Shown piece after piece: positions 39,832 to 48,999 of a stretch of DNA of 64,000 nucleotides (its first letter is position 1; every line of letters begins with the position of its first letter). The notes under the pieces were generated by a model. The model had not been told where the DNA came from. It searched no databases and worked only from the letters and a program-made list of their open reading frames with translations. The DNA comes from Smithellaceae bacterium (GTDB taxonomy: Bacteria; Desulfobacterota; Syntrophia; Syntrophales; Smithellaceae), in assembly GCA_028693285.1 (NCBI GenBank), contig JAQUVQ010000008.1:1-64000 (forward strand), read 5' to 3'. A program made the translations under genes and the position numbers.

Positions 39832-40722
39832 ATGAAAAGAGTTTTGCTGTTTATCGGGACCAACATCGCCGTGCTCGTGGTCTTAAGCATTGTCATAAAG
39901 CTTCTCGGCGTGGATCAAATTCTTTACGCCAATGGCATCAATTACTTAAACCTGCTGATTTTTTCGGCGGTTTTCGGCTTCGGAGGATCGTTCATATCGC
40001 TGGCCATGTCCAAGTGGATGGCCAAGTGGAGCACCGGCGCCCAGGTCATCATGCAGCCCCGCTCCGACGCGGAAATCTGGCTGGTGAACACGGTTCAGAA
40101 GCAGGCTGCTCAGGCGGGCATCGGCATGCCGGATGTAGCGGTTTTTGAATCGCCGTCGCCCAACGCCTTTGCTACCGGCATGAATAAGAACAACGCGCTG
40201 GTGGCGGTCAGCACGGGGCTTCTGCGCAGCATGAACCGCAATGAAGTCGAGGCGGTGCTGGGCCACGAGATCAGCCACGTGGCCAACGGCGACATGGTGA
40301 CGCTCAGTTTGATTCAGGGCGTCGTCAACACCTTTGTCATTTTTCTGTCCCGTATCGTCGGATATTTTGTGGATCGTGTTGTTCTGAAAAACGAAGAAGG
40401 CCACGGAATCGGATTTTTTATCACCACAATCGTCGCGCAGATTGTCTTCGGCATCCTGGCCAGCGTCATTGTCATGTGGTTCAGCCGCCGGCGGGAATAT
40501 CGCGCGGATGCCGGCGGCGCAAGGCTTGCGGGCGTGGGCAGCATGATCGCCGCGCTGGAGAGTCTGCAGCGCAGCACGTTTGATCCCCTGCCGGATCAGA
40601 TGCAGGCCTTCGGCATCAGCGGAAAGCCCGGCAAAAACAGTCTAAAGCTTCTGTTTATGACGCATCCCCCGCTGGAAGACCGCATCGAAGCGCTGAAGCG
40701 CTCCGCCGGACAGGCGGCGTAA
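39832..40722 (+). CDS. htpX: HtpX membrane zinc metalloprotease
   Basis: Protein of 296 aa, an M48 peptidase of the inner membrane that degrades misfolded membrane proteins. Two N-terminal helices ([20 protein letters not shown] and [21 protein letters not shown]), the zinc motif [15 protein letters not shown], a second helix pair ([40 protein letters not shown]), the third ligand region [13 protein letters not shown], and a C-terminal [14 protein letters not shown] are all present. CCGGAGGAGATC precedes the ATG at 39832. Confidence 0.95.
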   Translation: MKRVLLFIGTNIAVLVVLSIVIKLLGVDQILYANGINYLNLLIFSAVFGFGGSFISLAMSKWMAKWSTGAQVIMQPRSDAEIWLVNTVQKQAAQAGIGMPDVAVFESPSPNAFATGMNKNNALVAVSTGLLRSMNRNEVEAVLGHEISHVANGDMVTLSLIQGVVNTFVIFLSRIVGYFVDRVVLKNEEGHGIGFFITTIVAQIVFGILASVIVMWFSRRREYRADAGGARLAGVGSMIAALESLQRSTFDPLPDQMQAFGISGKPGKNSLKLLFMTHPPLEDRIEALKRSAGQAA

Positions 40723-40746
40723 CAAAGATTCGCGCGGGCGGCCGGT

Positions 40747-41694
40747 TTATACGTGGTTGCGCAGTTGAAGCTCCAGCGGGTGAGGATTCAGATACACCTG
40801 CTCCTTCAGATAGGGTTCATCGTATTTGCGCACATGGTGGCCGATCAGCGTGAGAGGTACGATCAGGGGAACATGACCCTGCGCGCAGCGCTCAAAGATT
40901 TCCAGAAGCTCCTGTTTTTCATCGGCGGAGAGTTTTTCCCGAAAGTAGCCCATCATGTGCATCAGCACATTGACATTCTTTTTCGGCGTGGTTTTGAGTT
41001 TCAGCGCTTCCATGAGCAGCGCTTCGTACTTTGCCCAAAGATCCTGCAGGGCGTGGCGCTTTTGTTCGGCGACCAGTTTTCCCATGGCCTGATACAGTTT
41101 TGTGCTGTGCGACAGCAAAAGCAGCTTGTGCCGTGTGTGAAAATCCACCAGGGCGCCCCGGGGGGACCTGGCCCTGCGGACTTCGCGCCAGCGCCTGAGC
41201 GCAAAAATTCTTTCAATGAAGTTTTCGCGAAGCTGCGGATCATGCAGCCGCCCTTCCTCTTCCACCGGGAGCAGGGGAAAAGCGTCCATGAACATCCGCG
41301 CGAAGATGCCCACGCCGGTTTTGGCGGGCATTCCTTTCTCATCATAGACCTTGACTCTTTCCATGCCGCTGGACGGCGAATCGCTCTTGAAAATGAAGCC
41401 GCAGAGCTCCTCGGACGCGAGCTTTGCGATGCGCATATTCGCCCAGGAAACCATCATGTCCGTTTTGTCGATGCGGCTGGTGCGCGTGACGAGCCGGGGC
41501 GCGTCCGGTCTGCCTTCCAGGCGCATGGCTTCGCGGGGAATGCCCATGCCGCACTCGGTCTCCGGGCAAACCGGCACATAATCCACATACCGCCCCAGCG
41601 TGTCTCGCAGGAAACGGTCAAGTTTGTGTCCGCCGTCATAGCGGACGTTCTCTCCCAGAAGACAGGTGCTGATGCCGAGTCTGATTTTTTCCAT
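40747..41694 (-). CDS. DUF523-DUF1722 protein (YbgA-like)
   Basis: Protein of 315 aa. DUF523 spans residues 1-150: IRLGISTCLLGENVRYDGGHK, VPVCPETECGMGIPRE, LEGRPDAPRLVT, and GFIFKSDSPSSGMERVKVY. DUF1722 spans about 185-305: LVDFHTRHKLLLLSHSTKLYQAMGKLVA and LMHMMGYFREKLSADEKQELLEI...VPLIVPLTLIGHHVRKY. This fusion is widespread in proteobacteria; DUF1722 is linked to YbgA and photolyase loci. Cys residues in the first domain could bind metal. Function is not established. Start at the ATG at 41694 with GGGAAGGAGA upstream. Convergent with htpX, divergent from the CmpB-HD gene. Confidence 0.8.
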   Translation of the reverse strand: MEKIRLGISTCLLGENVRYDGGHKLDRFLRDTLGRYVDYVPVCPETECGMGIPREAMRLEGRPDAPRLVTRTSRIDKTDMMVSWANMRIAKLASEELCGFIFKSDSPSSGMERVKVYDEKGMPAKTGVGIFARMFMDAFPLLPVEEEGRLHDPQLRENFIERIFALRRWREVRRARSPRGALVDFHTRHKLLLLSHSTKLYQAMGKLVAEQKRHALQDLWAKYEALLMEALKLKTTPKKNVNVLMHMMGYFREKLSADEKQELLEIFERCAQGHVPLIVPLTLIGHHVRKYDEPYLKEQVYLNPHPLELQLRNHV

Positions 41695-41837
41695 GGCGTC
41701 TCCTTCCCGCTTCCGTCCATGGACGGCAGGCGGTGTGTTCAAAGGCTCCTTCTCATACCACAGATGGATGCAAAATATCTTTATAAAAAGAGGGGAATTG
41801 TGTAGCATCGGCCTGCATAAAAAGGCCGGGGAAAACC

Positions 41838-43055
41838 ATGCTGAACCATGATCTGAGCTTCTTCTATTATATTGTTCTGTTTGCGGCGTACTGCTTTATC
41901 GGATGGGTGGCGGAGGTGATGTACCGCTCCGCGGCTCAGCGGAAGTTCGTCAATGCGGGATTATTGTTCGGCCCCTTCATTCCCATTTACGGCATCGGCG
42001 CCTTTCTCGTCGTTGTCCTGGAGTACGCTCTGCAGGGGCGGCCCATCGCGCTTCGTCTGGCTGCCTTCGGCCTGGTGCTAACGCTTCTTGAATACGCGGC
42101 CGGCTATCTGTCCGAAAAGATCTTCAAACTGAAGCTTTGGGACTACTCGGAATACCGCTTCCATCTCCACGGCCGCGTGAGCCTTCTTTTTTCCCTTTTC
42201 TGGACCGTCCTGGCCTTCGGGTTTGTGACGATGATCCATCCCGAAGCTCTCCGGCTTTCGGCCCTGCTGCCCGCGGGCCCCGTGCAGATCGCCGCCATCG
42301 TCTTCATGGTGTATTTCTGGATCGACTACACTTTCTCCGTGATGTCGCTGGCCGCCTTCCGCAAGGGCGTCGCCTATCTCTACGAGGAGTACTTCAACTT
42401 AAGCAGCCTCGAAATCGAGGATATTTTGAAATCCTTTCAGCGGCTGCGGGAAGCTTTTCCCGACCTGAACCGGTACGTCAACCAGAACATCAACCGGCGC
42501 ATCCGGATCAAGATCGGTTCGTTTCTAAAGCCCGTTTTGGAAAAATTCTTCCAGGAGCTTGACGGCCGGAAGCCGTTTGAAGCGGAGTATTACGAGACCG
42601 TGCGGGAGATTCTCGATCATGAGGAATTCCGGAAGCTCAAGGACTACTTCCATCACAACTCCTCCATTTATCGCCATGTTCACGACGTGGCCTACCTGTC
42701 CTACCGGATCAGCAAATTTCTCAAGCTCGATTTCCGCTCCACGGCCCGTGGCGCGCTGCTGCACGACTTTTTTCTCTATGACTGGCGCCATCACGACGCG
42801 CCGGATTTGCCCAGGGAAAAATTCCACGGCCTGGAACATCCGAAAATCGCCGCGGCCAACGCCAAAAAATATTTTTCTCTCAACGACATTGAAGAGGACA
42901 TCATCCGCAAGCACATGTGGCCGCTCACCATCGTGCCGCCGAAATACAAGGAGTCCTACGTCGTTTCATTTGCGGACAAGTATCTGTCTTCCAGGGAATT
43001 CATCAGCGAGTACAAAAAAAGAATCGAGAAGCGCCGGTCGAAGGCGTCCGAATGA
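41838..43055 (+). CDS. CmpB-type membrane domain fused to HD phosphohydrolase domain
   Basis: Protein of 405 aa. Residues 1-180 hold about five membrane helices of the putative ABC_trans_CmpB family: CFIGWVAEVMYRSAAQRKFVNAGLLFGPF, IYGIGAFLVV, TLLEYAAGYLSEKIFKLKLWDYSEYRFHLHGRVSLLFSLFW. A helical linker leads to an HD domain at about 270-395: YRHVHDVAYLSYRISKF, GALLHDFFLYDWRHHD (the HD pair), GLEHPKIAAANAKKYF, IIRKHMWPLTIVPPKYKESYVVSFADK. HD domains of this kind usually hydrolyse nucleotides or phosphates. A membrane-bound, ligand-gated phosphohydrolase is plausible but unproven. The ATG is preceded by AAAGGCCGGGG. Confidence 0.75.
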   Translation: MLNHDLSFFYYIVLFAAYCFIGWVAEVMYRSAAQRKFVNAGLLFGPFIPIYGIGAFLVVVLEYALQGRPIALRLAAFGLVLTLLEYAAGYLSEKIFKLKLWDYSEYRFHLHGRVSLLFSLFWTVLAFGFVTMIHPEALRLSALLPAGPVQIAAIVFMVYFWIDYTFSVMSLAAFRKGVAYLYEEYFNLSSLEIEDILKSFQRLREAFPDLNRYVNQNINRRIRIKIGSFLKPVLEKFFQELDGRKPFEAEYYETVREILDHEEFRKLKDYFHHNSSIYRHVHDVAYLSYRISKFLKLDFRSTARGALLHDFFLYDWRHHDAPDLPREKFHGLEHPKIAAANAKKYFSLNDIEEDIIRKHMWPLTIVPPKYKESYVVSFADKYLSSREFISEYKKRIEKRRSKASE

Positions 43056-43098
43056 ACAGCGCATTTTTGCGATGGGGCCGCGGGCGGCTTGGTTTTGT

Positions 43099-43719
43099 TC
43101 AGGGGATGGCGCCGATTGCGGTAACGGACTTTTCCGGCTGAAGAATGCACGCCGGCGTGATGGAGACGCCGATTTCTTCCATTCGCAGTTTTTTGTGAAT
43201 GACTTTTTGGCTGGACAGGGAAAAGTCCGCGTAGCCCGCGGAAAAGCGGCGCGGCAAGAGACGCCTGCCTTCGCGCCGGAGCTGACCGTTCACATAATTC
43301 ATGATCCAGTCGAGCGCCGCGTCGGTCATTTCACTGGCGGTTGCGTCGTAAACGACGGCGGCGGTCAGGTTTCCCCGGGCGGTTTCTTCCGCGATGGCGT
43401 CCATGATCGGTTTGCCGGCAGTCGCCCCCATCAGCACCGCATCCCGGCAGTCGCCCAGAAACGCGGAAAGCTTTTCGCTGCGGAAGGTCGTCCGTCCTTG
43501 AAGGGAGATGAGCCGCCCGTCATTCCGGCGGATGGAAAGCCGCAGGAAGGAGCCCTGCAGTCGAATCATCGAGGCCGCTTCTTCCATGTGCCGGTCCGTT
43601 TCCCGCCGGCGGCCGGATGAAAGGGACGTGGTCGCTCTTTTAAATCCAAGCCGGGAATAGATCTGCGCCGCGGGCGGGGCGATCACAATGTTTTTCAGCA
43701 AAATGGCGGAGTTGGGCAT
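43099..43719 (-). CDS. Vitamin B12-dependent methionine synthase activation-domain-like protein
   Basis: Protein of 206 aa. Its C-terminal half carries RRLLPRRFSAGYADFSLSSQKVI...IGVSITPACILQPEKSVTAIGAI, the pattern of the MetH AdoMet-binding reactivation domain (R-x-S-x-GY-x-D-x-P, T-x-x-x-M-x-P-x-K-S-V-S). Residues 80-150 (GRTTFRSEKLSAFLGDCRDAVLMGATAGKPIM) match the N part of such stand-alone activators. Family members reactivate corrinoid proteins or MetH lacking this domain. No methyltransferase gene is in the window. It lies 12 bases after the receiver gene on the same strand and is probably the last gene of the leu transcript. Confidence 0.7.
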   Translation of the reverse strand: MPNSAILLKNIVIAPPAAQIYSRLGFKRATTSLSSGRRRETDRHMEEAASMIRLQGSFLRLSIRRNDGRLISLQGRTTFRSEKLSAFLGDCRDAVLMGATAGKPIMDAIAEETARGNLTAAVVYDATASEMTDAALDWIMNYVNGQLRREGRRLLPRRFSAGYADFSLSSQKVIHKKLRMEEIGVSITPACILQPEKSVTAIGAIP

Positions 43720-43731
43720 GAGTCGTCCGGC

Positions 43732-44136
43732 TTATGGAGTGGAGGGGTTCGAATACAGTCTTTTCCACCGGTTCAGCTTTCCAAAGGCGTCTTCGACGGA
43801 GGCCAGGATCAGCTTCATATCCAGCGGCTTTTCAAAATAATCGTCAAAGCCGGCCCCTCGGCATTCCTCGATGCCGAACAGCGGAGACCATCCGGTGACG
43901 GCAAAAATCATGGAGACGGGCTGTGTTTCGCGGATCTTCCGGCAGAGCTCGATGCCGTCCATGCTGAAGAGCTTCAGATCCAGAAAAATGACGTCGATGA
44001 CGCTGTGCCGAAGAATCTCCAGCGCCGAAGGACCGTTTTCCGCGGCAGCGACCTCGTAGCCTTCCGCGGAAAAGAGCTGGGAAAGCAGTCTCCGCATGGA
44101 TTCCTCGTCGTCCACGATCAGAATTTTGCCTTTCAT
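43732..44136 (-). CDS. Receiver-only response regulator
   Basis: Protein of 134 aa, a single CheY-like receiver. It has the acidic pair in [12 protein letters not shown], the phospho-Asp in [14 protein letters not shown], a Thr in AVTGWSP and the Lys in FEKPLDMK. No output domain follows, so it acts by protein contact or phosphotransfer. GGAGGTC lies 10 bases before the ATG, which overlaps the leuB stop by 4 bases. It is thus translated from the leu mRNA. No kinase gene is adjacent. Confidence 0.88.
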   Translation of the reverse strand: MKGKILIVDDEESMRRLLSQLFSAEGYEVAAAENGPSALEILRHSVIDVIFLDLKLFSMDGIELCRKIRETQPVSMIFAVTGWSPLFGIEECRGAGFDDYFEKPLDMKLILASVEDAFGKLNRWKRLYSNPSTP

Positions 44137-45257
44137 GGCGATTTGACCTCCTTTCCGGCCGGCTCCCGCAGGAGGGAGGAAAGATTCCGGACGACGGCTT
44201 CGCCCATCTCTTCGGTTGTGGCCGCCCCGCCGCCCGCCGCGGCGATGTCCGGTGTGCGCAGGCCCTCCCGCAGAACGCTTTTCACCGATTGTTCGACCAG
44301 CGCCGCCTCTTCGGGGCGGTCCAGTGAATGCCGCAGCATCAGGGCGACCGACAGAATCGTCGCCAGCGGGTTGGCGATGTTTTTCCCCGCGATGTCCGGC
44401 GCGGAGCCGTGGATCGGCTCGTACAGAGCCTTGCCGTCTCCCAGGCTGGCCGACGGCAGCATGCCGATGGAGCCGGTCAGCATGGCGGCTTCGTCGCTCA
44501 GAATGTCGCCGAACAGGTTGGCGGTCACGATCACGTCGAACTGCGAAGGATTGCGGACGAGCTGCATGGCGCAGTTGTCCACATACATGTGCGAAAGCGA
44601 CACGTCGGGATAATCGCCTCCCGTCTCCGTTACGACCTGGCGCCACAGTTCCGTGGTTTCCAGAACGTTGGCCTTGTCCACCGACAGGAGTTTTTTTCTC
44701 CGTCCGCGCGCGAGTACAAACGCCCGGATGGCGATGCGGCGGATTTCGTCTTCCGTGTAGATCATGGTGTTGACGCCGGTGCGCCGGCCGCTTTGATCTT
44801 TGGTCACGCCGCGCGGCTTGCCGAAATAGATATCGCCGGTCAGCTCCCGCAAAATCAGAAGGTCGATGCCCTGCACCAGATCCTTTTTGAGCGGCGAGGC
44901 GTCCGCCAGCTCGTCAAAGACCGTCACGGGCCGCAGGTTGGCGTAAAGCCCCAGTTTTTCGCGCAGGCCCAGAAGCGCCCGTTCGGGCCGGAGGCTGTAA
45001 TCCAGTCCTTCCCATTTCGGGCCGCCCACCGCGCCCAGCAGCACGGCGTCGCTTTGCAGGGCTAGATGGAGGCTTTCATCGGGAAAGGGCGTTCCGCAGG
45101 CGTCATAGGCGCTGCCGCCGATGAGCCCACTGGCAAGCGAAAGGGAGATGCCGCGCCGGTCGGCGACAAGCTTCAGGACTTTCAGGGCTTCCCGAATAAT
45201 TTCCGGACCGATTCCGTCCCCGGCGAAAACAGCGATTTTCAGGTTTTGTTTCGTCAT
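44133..45257 (-). CDS. leuB: 3-isopropylmalate dehydrogenase
   Basis: Protein of about 374 aa. NAD-dependent oxidative decarboxylation in leucine synthesis. Visible are [41 protein letters not shown] (substrate-binding Arg and Tyr region), the metal Asp segment [27 protein letters not shown] and [23 protein letters not shown] (NAD site). The ATG at 45257 is used; the longer frame starts 21 bases earlier near the leuD stop. Gene order is leuA-C-D-B. Confidence 0.95.
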   Translation of the reverse strand: MTKQNLKIAVFAGDGIGPEIIREALKVLKLVADRRGISLSLASGLIGGSAYDACGTPFPDESLHLALQSDAVLLGAVGGPKWEGLDYSLRPERALLGLREKLGLYANLRPVTVFDELADASPLKKDLVQGIDLLILRELTGDIYFGKPRGVTKDQSGRRTGVNTMIYTEDEIRRIAIRAFVLARGRRKKLLSVDKANVLETTELWRQVVTETGGDYPDVSLSHMYVDNCAMQLVRNPSQFDVIVTANLFGDILSDEAAMLTGSIGMLPSASLGDGKALYEPIHGSAPDIAGKNIANPLATILSVALMLRHSLDRPEEAALVEQSVKSVLREGLRTPDIAAAGGGAATTEEMGEAVVRNLSSLLREPAGKEVKSP

Positions 45258-45264
45258 GCTTTTC

Positions 45265-45750
45265 TCATTTTCCGGCAATGTGCTTCATCAGGCCGCCGTC
45301 GGCGATGAGCTGTTCCATGAAGGGCGGAATCGGGCTGATCGAAAATGTTTGGTTCTGGCCTTCCACGGTGATGGAGCCCTGCGCGCTGTCCAGCGTTATC
45401 TTTGCGCCTTCGGCAATCGCGTCCGCCAGATCGCGGGATTCGAAGATCGGCAGGCCCATGTTGAAGGCGTTGCGGTAGAAGATGCGCGCGAAGCTTTTGG
45501 CCACGACGCAGGAGATTCCGGCCGCCTTGATGGCGATGGGCGCGTGCTCCCGCGAAGAGCCGCAGCCGAAGTTTTCTCCGCCGACGATGATGTCGCCCGG
45601 CGTCATTCGGGTCATGAAGGCGGGGTCTGCGTCTTCCATGCAGTGCCGGGCCAGTTCAGCCGGGTCCGACGTGTTGAGATAGCGCGCGGGAATGATCGCG
45701 TCTGTGTCGATGTTGTCCCCGAATTTCCAGATTTTTCCTTTCAGGATCAT
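45265..45750 (-). CDS. leuD: 3-isopropylmalate dehydratase small subunit
   Basis: Protein of 161 aa, the short prokaryote/archaeal LeuD type. Swivel-domain motifs: [39 protein letters not shown] and [18 protein letters not shown]. It pairs with the 419-aa LeuC in front, from which it is separated by 18 bases. ATG preceded by AAGGGGACGGGACC. Confidence 0.95.
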   Translation of the reverse strand: MILKGKIWKFGDNIDTDAIIPARYLNTSDPAELARHCMEDADPAFMTRMTPGDIIVGGENFGCGSSREHAPIAIKAAGISCVVAKSFARIFYRNAFNMGLPIFESRDLADAIAEGAKITLDSAQGSITVEGQNQTFSISPIPPFMEQLIADGGLMKHIAGK

Positions 45751-45768
45751 GGTCCCGTCCCCTTGGTT

Positions 45769-47028
45769 TTAGATTTCGTCCGGTGAAGCGATGCGGCCCA
45801 GAACGGCGGAAGCCGCGGCCACGGCGGTGCCGGCCAGATAAACTTCGCTTCTGGGATGGCCCATGCGCCCCACGAAATTGCGGTTGGTCGTGGCGACGGA
45901 TTTTTCCCCCTCGGCCAGAATGCCCATGTGCCCCCCGAGGCAAGCGCCGCACGACGGCGGGCTGATGACCGCCCCCGCGTCCATGAAGATTTCCAGAAGC
46001 CCTTCCTGAAGGGCCTGCCTGTAAATAAACGGCGTGGCCGGAACCACGATGAGGCGGACATGAGGGGCTGCCTTGCGGCCTTTCAAAATCCCGGCGGCAA
46101 CGCGCAGGTCTTCAATCCGGCCGTTGGTGCAGCTCCCGATCAGGGACTGATCGATCTTCACTTCGCCCGCCTGGCTGATGGCCCTGACGTTGGAAGGCAG
46201 ATGCGGAAAGGCGACCTGAGGCTCCAGTCGGGAGGCGTCGATTTCAATCGTCTGCGCGTAAACGGCGTCCGGGTCGGATGTGTAAAAGGCGTAAGGCCTT
46301 TTGGCGCGCGGCTTGACGTATTCCCGGGTAATCTCGTCCGGCGGAAAGATGCCGTTTTTCGCGCCGGCCTCGATGGCCATGTTGGCCATGGACAGCCGGT
46401 CGGCCATGGGCAGAGCGCGAATGGTTTCGCCCGTGAACTCCATCGCGGAATAGAGAGCGCCGTCCACGCCGATGCGTCCGATGATATGAAGAATCAGGTC
46501 TTTTCCGGAAACCCATTTTTGCGGTTTGCCGTAAACGACGAATTTGATCGACTCCGGGACCTTGAACCACAGCTCGCCCGTGAGCAGGACCGCGGCCAGA
46601 TCCGTGCTGCCCACGCCGGTGGCAAAAGCGCCCAGCGCTCCGTAGGTGCAGGTGTGGCTGTCCGCGCCGATGACCAGGTCGCCGGGAAGCACGATGCCTT
46701 TTTCGGGCAGCAGCGCGTGTTCGACGCCTACTTGCCCGCCCTCGTAAAAGTGCGTGATCCCGTGCTCGACGGCGAATTCGCGGACGGTTTTGCACTGCTG
46801 GGCGGAGTTGATGTCTTTGTTCGGCGTAAAATGATCCAGGACCAGCGCCACGCGGTCCCGGTCAAAAACCTTCTTGCCGCCGGCCGCGCGAAATTCGCGG
46901 ATGGCGATGGGCGCCGTAATGTCGTTGCCCAGCGCAATGTCCACGCGGGCGTTGATGAGCCGGCCGGGCGCAATTTCCTTCAGGTCCGTGTGCGCCATTA
47001 AAATTTTTTCCGTTATCGTGTATCCCAC
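45769..47028 (-). CDS. leuC: 3-isopropylmalate dehydratase large subunit
   Basis: Protein of 419 aa, aconitase superfamily, the shorter LeuC2/archaeal-like form. Fe-S ligands are visible in [18 protein letters not shown] and [34 protein letters not shown] is the family signature. Catalyses 2- to 3-isopropylmalate isomerisation with LeuD. It follows leuA by 67 bases. Confidence 0.95.
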   Translation of the reverse strand: MGYTITEKILMAHTDLKEIAPGRLINARVDIALGNDITAPIAIREFRAAGGKKVFDRDRVALVLDHFTPNKDINSAQQCKTVREFAVEHGITHFYEGGQVGVEHALLPEKGIVLPGDLVIGADSHTCTYGALGAFATGVGSTDLAAVLLTGELWFKVPESIKFVVYGKPQKWVSGKDLILHIIGRIGVDGALYSAMEFTGETIRALPMADRLSMANMAIEAGAKNGIFPPDEITREYVKPRAKRPYAFYTSDPDAVYAQTIEIDASRLEPQVAFPHLPSNVRAISQAGEVKIDQSLIGSCTNGRIEDLRVAAGILKGRKAAPHVRLIVVPATPFIYRQALQEGLLEIFMDAGAVISPPSCGACLGGHMGILAEGEKSVATTNRNFVGRMGHPRSEVYLAGTAVAAASAVLGRIASPDEI

Positions 47029-47095
47029 GCGATGGACTCCCTGATAAAAAATGCTTTTTAAAAAGTTAAAAAGATCGTTTTAACTATCCCATTTT

Positions 47096-48646
47096 TCAGC
47101 TTAATTCAAGTTTAACCTTTTTGGCGTTGTCTTTCAGAAATTCCAGCCGGTTGAGCGCGTTGATGTACGCCTTGGCCGAGGCGACAATCACGTCCGGGTG
47201 CGCGCCGCGCCCGATGACGGAATTCCCGTTGTACTTGAGCTGCACCATCGTCTCGCCCTGTGCGTCCGCTCCGCCGGTAATGGCGTTGACCGCGTACTTC
47301 AAAAGCGGGTAGTTGGTCTTCGTGATGTTGCGGATGGCCGCGAAGGTTGCGTCCACCGGCCCGTTGCCGAAGCCCGCGTCGCGGATCACCTCTTTGCCCA
47401 CCTGCATTTCCATGGTCGCCGTGGGAATGGCCACATTGCCGCTCACCACGTTGAGGTAGATCAGGTTGTACTTTTCCTCGCCCCGGTAGATTTCTTCATA
47501 GAGAATCGCCTCCATGTCCTCATCGTAGATGTCTTTCTTCACGTCGGCCAGGTCTTTCACCTTTGCCGCGACGCGGTTGAGCTGATCCTCATTCAGGATG
47601 TAGCCCATTTTTTTCAGATGCTGCGAAATGGCCGCGCGTCCGGAGTGCTTGCCCAGAACGATATGGCTGTCGCTGATCCCGACGGACTGGGGCGTCATGA
47701 TCTCGTAGGTGATTTTTTCCTTGATCAGGCCGTCCTGATGGATTCCGGATTCGTGCGCGAACGCGTTGGCGCCGACGATGGCCTTGTTCGGCTGCACGGG
47801 AATGCCGGTGATCTGCGTCAGCAGGCGTGACGTTTTGTAAATCTGGTCTGTTTTGATTTGGGTGGTAAGGCCGAACAAATCCCTGCGCGTGGCCAGCGCC
47901 ATGACGATTTCCTCCATCGCCGTGTTGCCGGCCCTCTCCCCGATGCCGTTGATCGTGCACTCCACCTGACGCGCGCCCGCGCGGATGGCGGCAAGCGAAT
48001 TGGCCACGGCCAGCCCCAGGTCGTTGTGGCAGTGGACGGAGATGACCGTATCGCCCATATTTTTCACGCGGTCGAACAGGAAGGCGATGAGGCTTCCGAA
48101 CTCGTCGGGGACGGCATAGCCGACCGTGTCGGGAATGTTGACGGTGACGGCGCCCGCGTCGATCACGGCGGAAACCATTTCCGCCAGATAGTTCCTGTCC
48201 GAACGGGTGGCGTCCATCGGCGAAAATTCCACGTTGGGGGTGTAGGATTTCGCAAGCTTCACGGCCGCCGCCGCTTCCCTGAGCACCTGCACGCGGCTTT
48301 TCTTGAGCTGGTATTTCAGGTGGATGTCCGACGATGAAATGAACGTGTGAATGCGCGGATGCGCCGCGCCCTTGATGGCCTGCCAGGCCCGGTCGATGTC
48401 CTGTTTGTTGGCGCGCGCCAATCCGGCCACCTGAGACTTCCGGATTTCCCGGGCGATCTGCCGGACCGCGTCAAAATCTCCCTCCGAGGCGATGGGAAAC
48501 CCCGCCTCGATGATATCGACGCCGAGTTTTTCGAGCTGCCTGGCCAGCAGCAGCTTTTCCTCCGTGTTCATGCTGTTGCCCGGCGACTGTTCCCCGTCCC
48601 GAAGTGACGTGTCAAAAATATAGACGTGATTTTTATCCCTCTTCAT
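47096..48646 (-). CDS. leuA: 2-isopropylmalate synthase
   Basis: Protein of 516 aa, the long LeuA form with the C-terminal leucine-binding regulatory domain (about 390-510), so feedback inhibition by leucine is expected. HMGL-like barrel: FDTSLRDGEQSPGNSMN, VEFSPMDATRSD, VNIPDTVGYAVP and VHCHNDLGLAVANSLAAIRAG with the metal His pair; GIGERAGNTAMEEIVMAL follows. First gene of the leu operon, 45 bases behind the attenuator terminator. GAAAGGAGCAACGA precedes the ATG. Confidence 0.96.
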   Translation of the reverse strand: MKRDKNHVYIFDTSLRDGEQSPGNSMNTEEKLLLARQLEKLGVDIIEAGFPIASEGDFDAVRQIAREIRKSQVAGLARANKQDIDRAWQAIKGAAHPRIHTFISSSDIHLKYQLKKSRVQVLREAAAAVKLAKSYTPNVEFSPMDATRSDRNYLAEMVSAVIDAGAVTVNIPDTVGYAVPDEFGSLIAFLFDRVKNMGDTVISVHCHNDLGLAVANSLAAIRAGARQVECTINGIGERAGNTAMEEIVMALATRRDLFGLTTQIKTDQIYKTSRLLTQITGIPVQPNKAIVGANAFAHESGIHQDGLIKEKITYEIMTPQSVGISDSHIVLGKHSGRAAISQHLKKMGYILNEDQLNRVAAKVKDLADVKKDIYDEDMEAILYEEIYRGEEKYNLIYLNVVSGNVAIPTATMEMQVGKEVIRDAGFGNGPVDATFAAIRNITKTNYPLLKYAVNAITGGADAQGETMVQLKYNGNSVIGRGAHPDVIVASAKAYINALNRLEFLKDNAKKVKLELS

Positions 48647-48690
48647 TCGTTGCTCCTTTCGCTTTCAAAATAAAAGACTGTCTGCCAAAT

Positions 48691-48725
48691 AAAAAAAGGC
48701 CGCGGGTTCCGCCCGCGGCCTTTTT
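48691..48725 (-). terminator. leu attenuator terminator
   Basis: Perfect 14-bp stem (48693-48706 with 48712-48725), 5-base loop, then TTTTTTTATTT on the minus strand. The left arm on the RNA can instead pair with the end of the leader-peptide coding sequence (48757-48768 with 48718-48729: 9 bp plus a bulge and 3 more), a clear antiterminator. Confidence 0.92.
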
Positions 48726-48747
48726 AGGTGACTGGTTATGCTTTTGT

Positions 48748-48867
48748 TCAGCGACGACCTAAAAACGGCGGGCAGGCGGCCTTGACCAACAGGCGCAACA
48801 GGGCGAGGCCCGGAAGCAGGGTCAAAAGAGCGCCAGCCAAAATCGTTGTCGTCGTGAAGCTGAACAT
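48748..48867 (-). CDS. leuL: Leucine-rich leader peptide of the leu operon
   Basis: A 39-codon frame with AAGGAATTTC before the ATG, starting MFSFTTTTILAGALLTLLPG, continuing LALLRLLVKAA and ending with a CPPFLGRR tail and TGA. Twelve leucine codons, ten of them packed into codons 14-27 (pairs CTT TTG, CTG CTT, CTG TTG, CTG TTG). A ribosome short of Leu-tRNA would stall there and leave the last codons (TTT TTA GGT) free to form the antiterminator; one that reaches the stop would cover them. The logic is that of enteric leuL. Confidence 0.92.
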   Translation of the reverse strand: MFSFTTTTILAGALLTLLPGLALLRLLVKAACPPFLGRR

Positions 48868-48900
48868 GAAATTCCTTTTCAAAATAAAAATTCGGTTTGC

Positions 48901-48929
48901 TTGTTAATGCAAAAAGCGGGCTTTGTCAA
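48901..48929 (-). promoter_or_regulatory. leu operon promoter
   Basis: Minus strand: TTGACA (48924-48929), 17-base spacer, TAACAA (48901-48906), about 34 bases before the leader-peptide ATG. The same TTGACA-N17 architecture as the cimA and trp leaders. Confidence 0.75.
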
Positions 48930-48945
48930 AACTTTTTTCTTTTTC

Positions 48946-48976
48946 ATAAAAAAAGGGGAGCCGAAGCTCCCCTTTC
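48946..48976 (-). terminator. Terminator of the ZraP-like gene
   Basis: Perfect 10-bp stem (48952-48961 with 48966-48975) closed by a TTCG tetraloop on the minus strand and followed by a T run. It isolates the zraP-like transcript from the leu promoter 17 bases further on. Confidence 0.9.
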
Positions 48977-48999
48977 AAAAGGAGGGATGGGCAAAGTGG

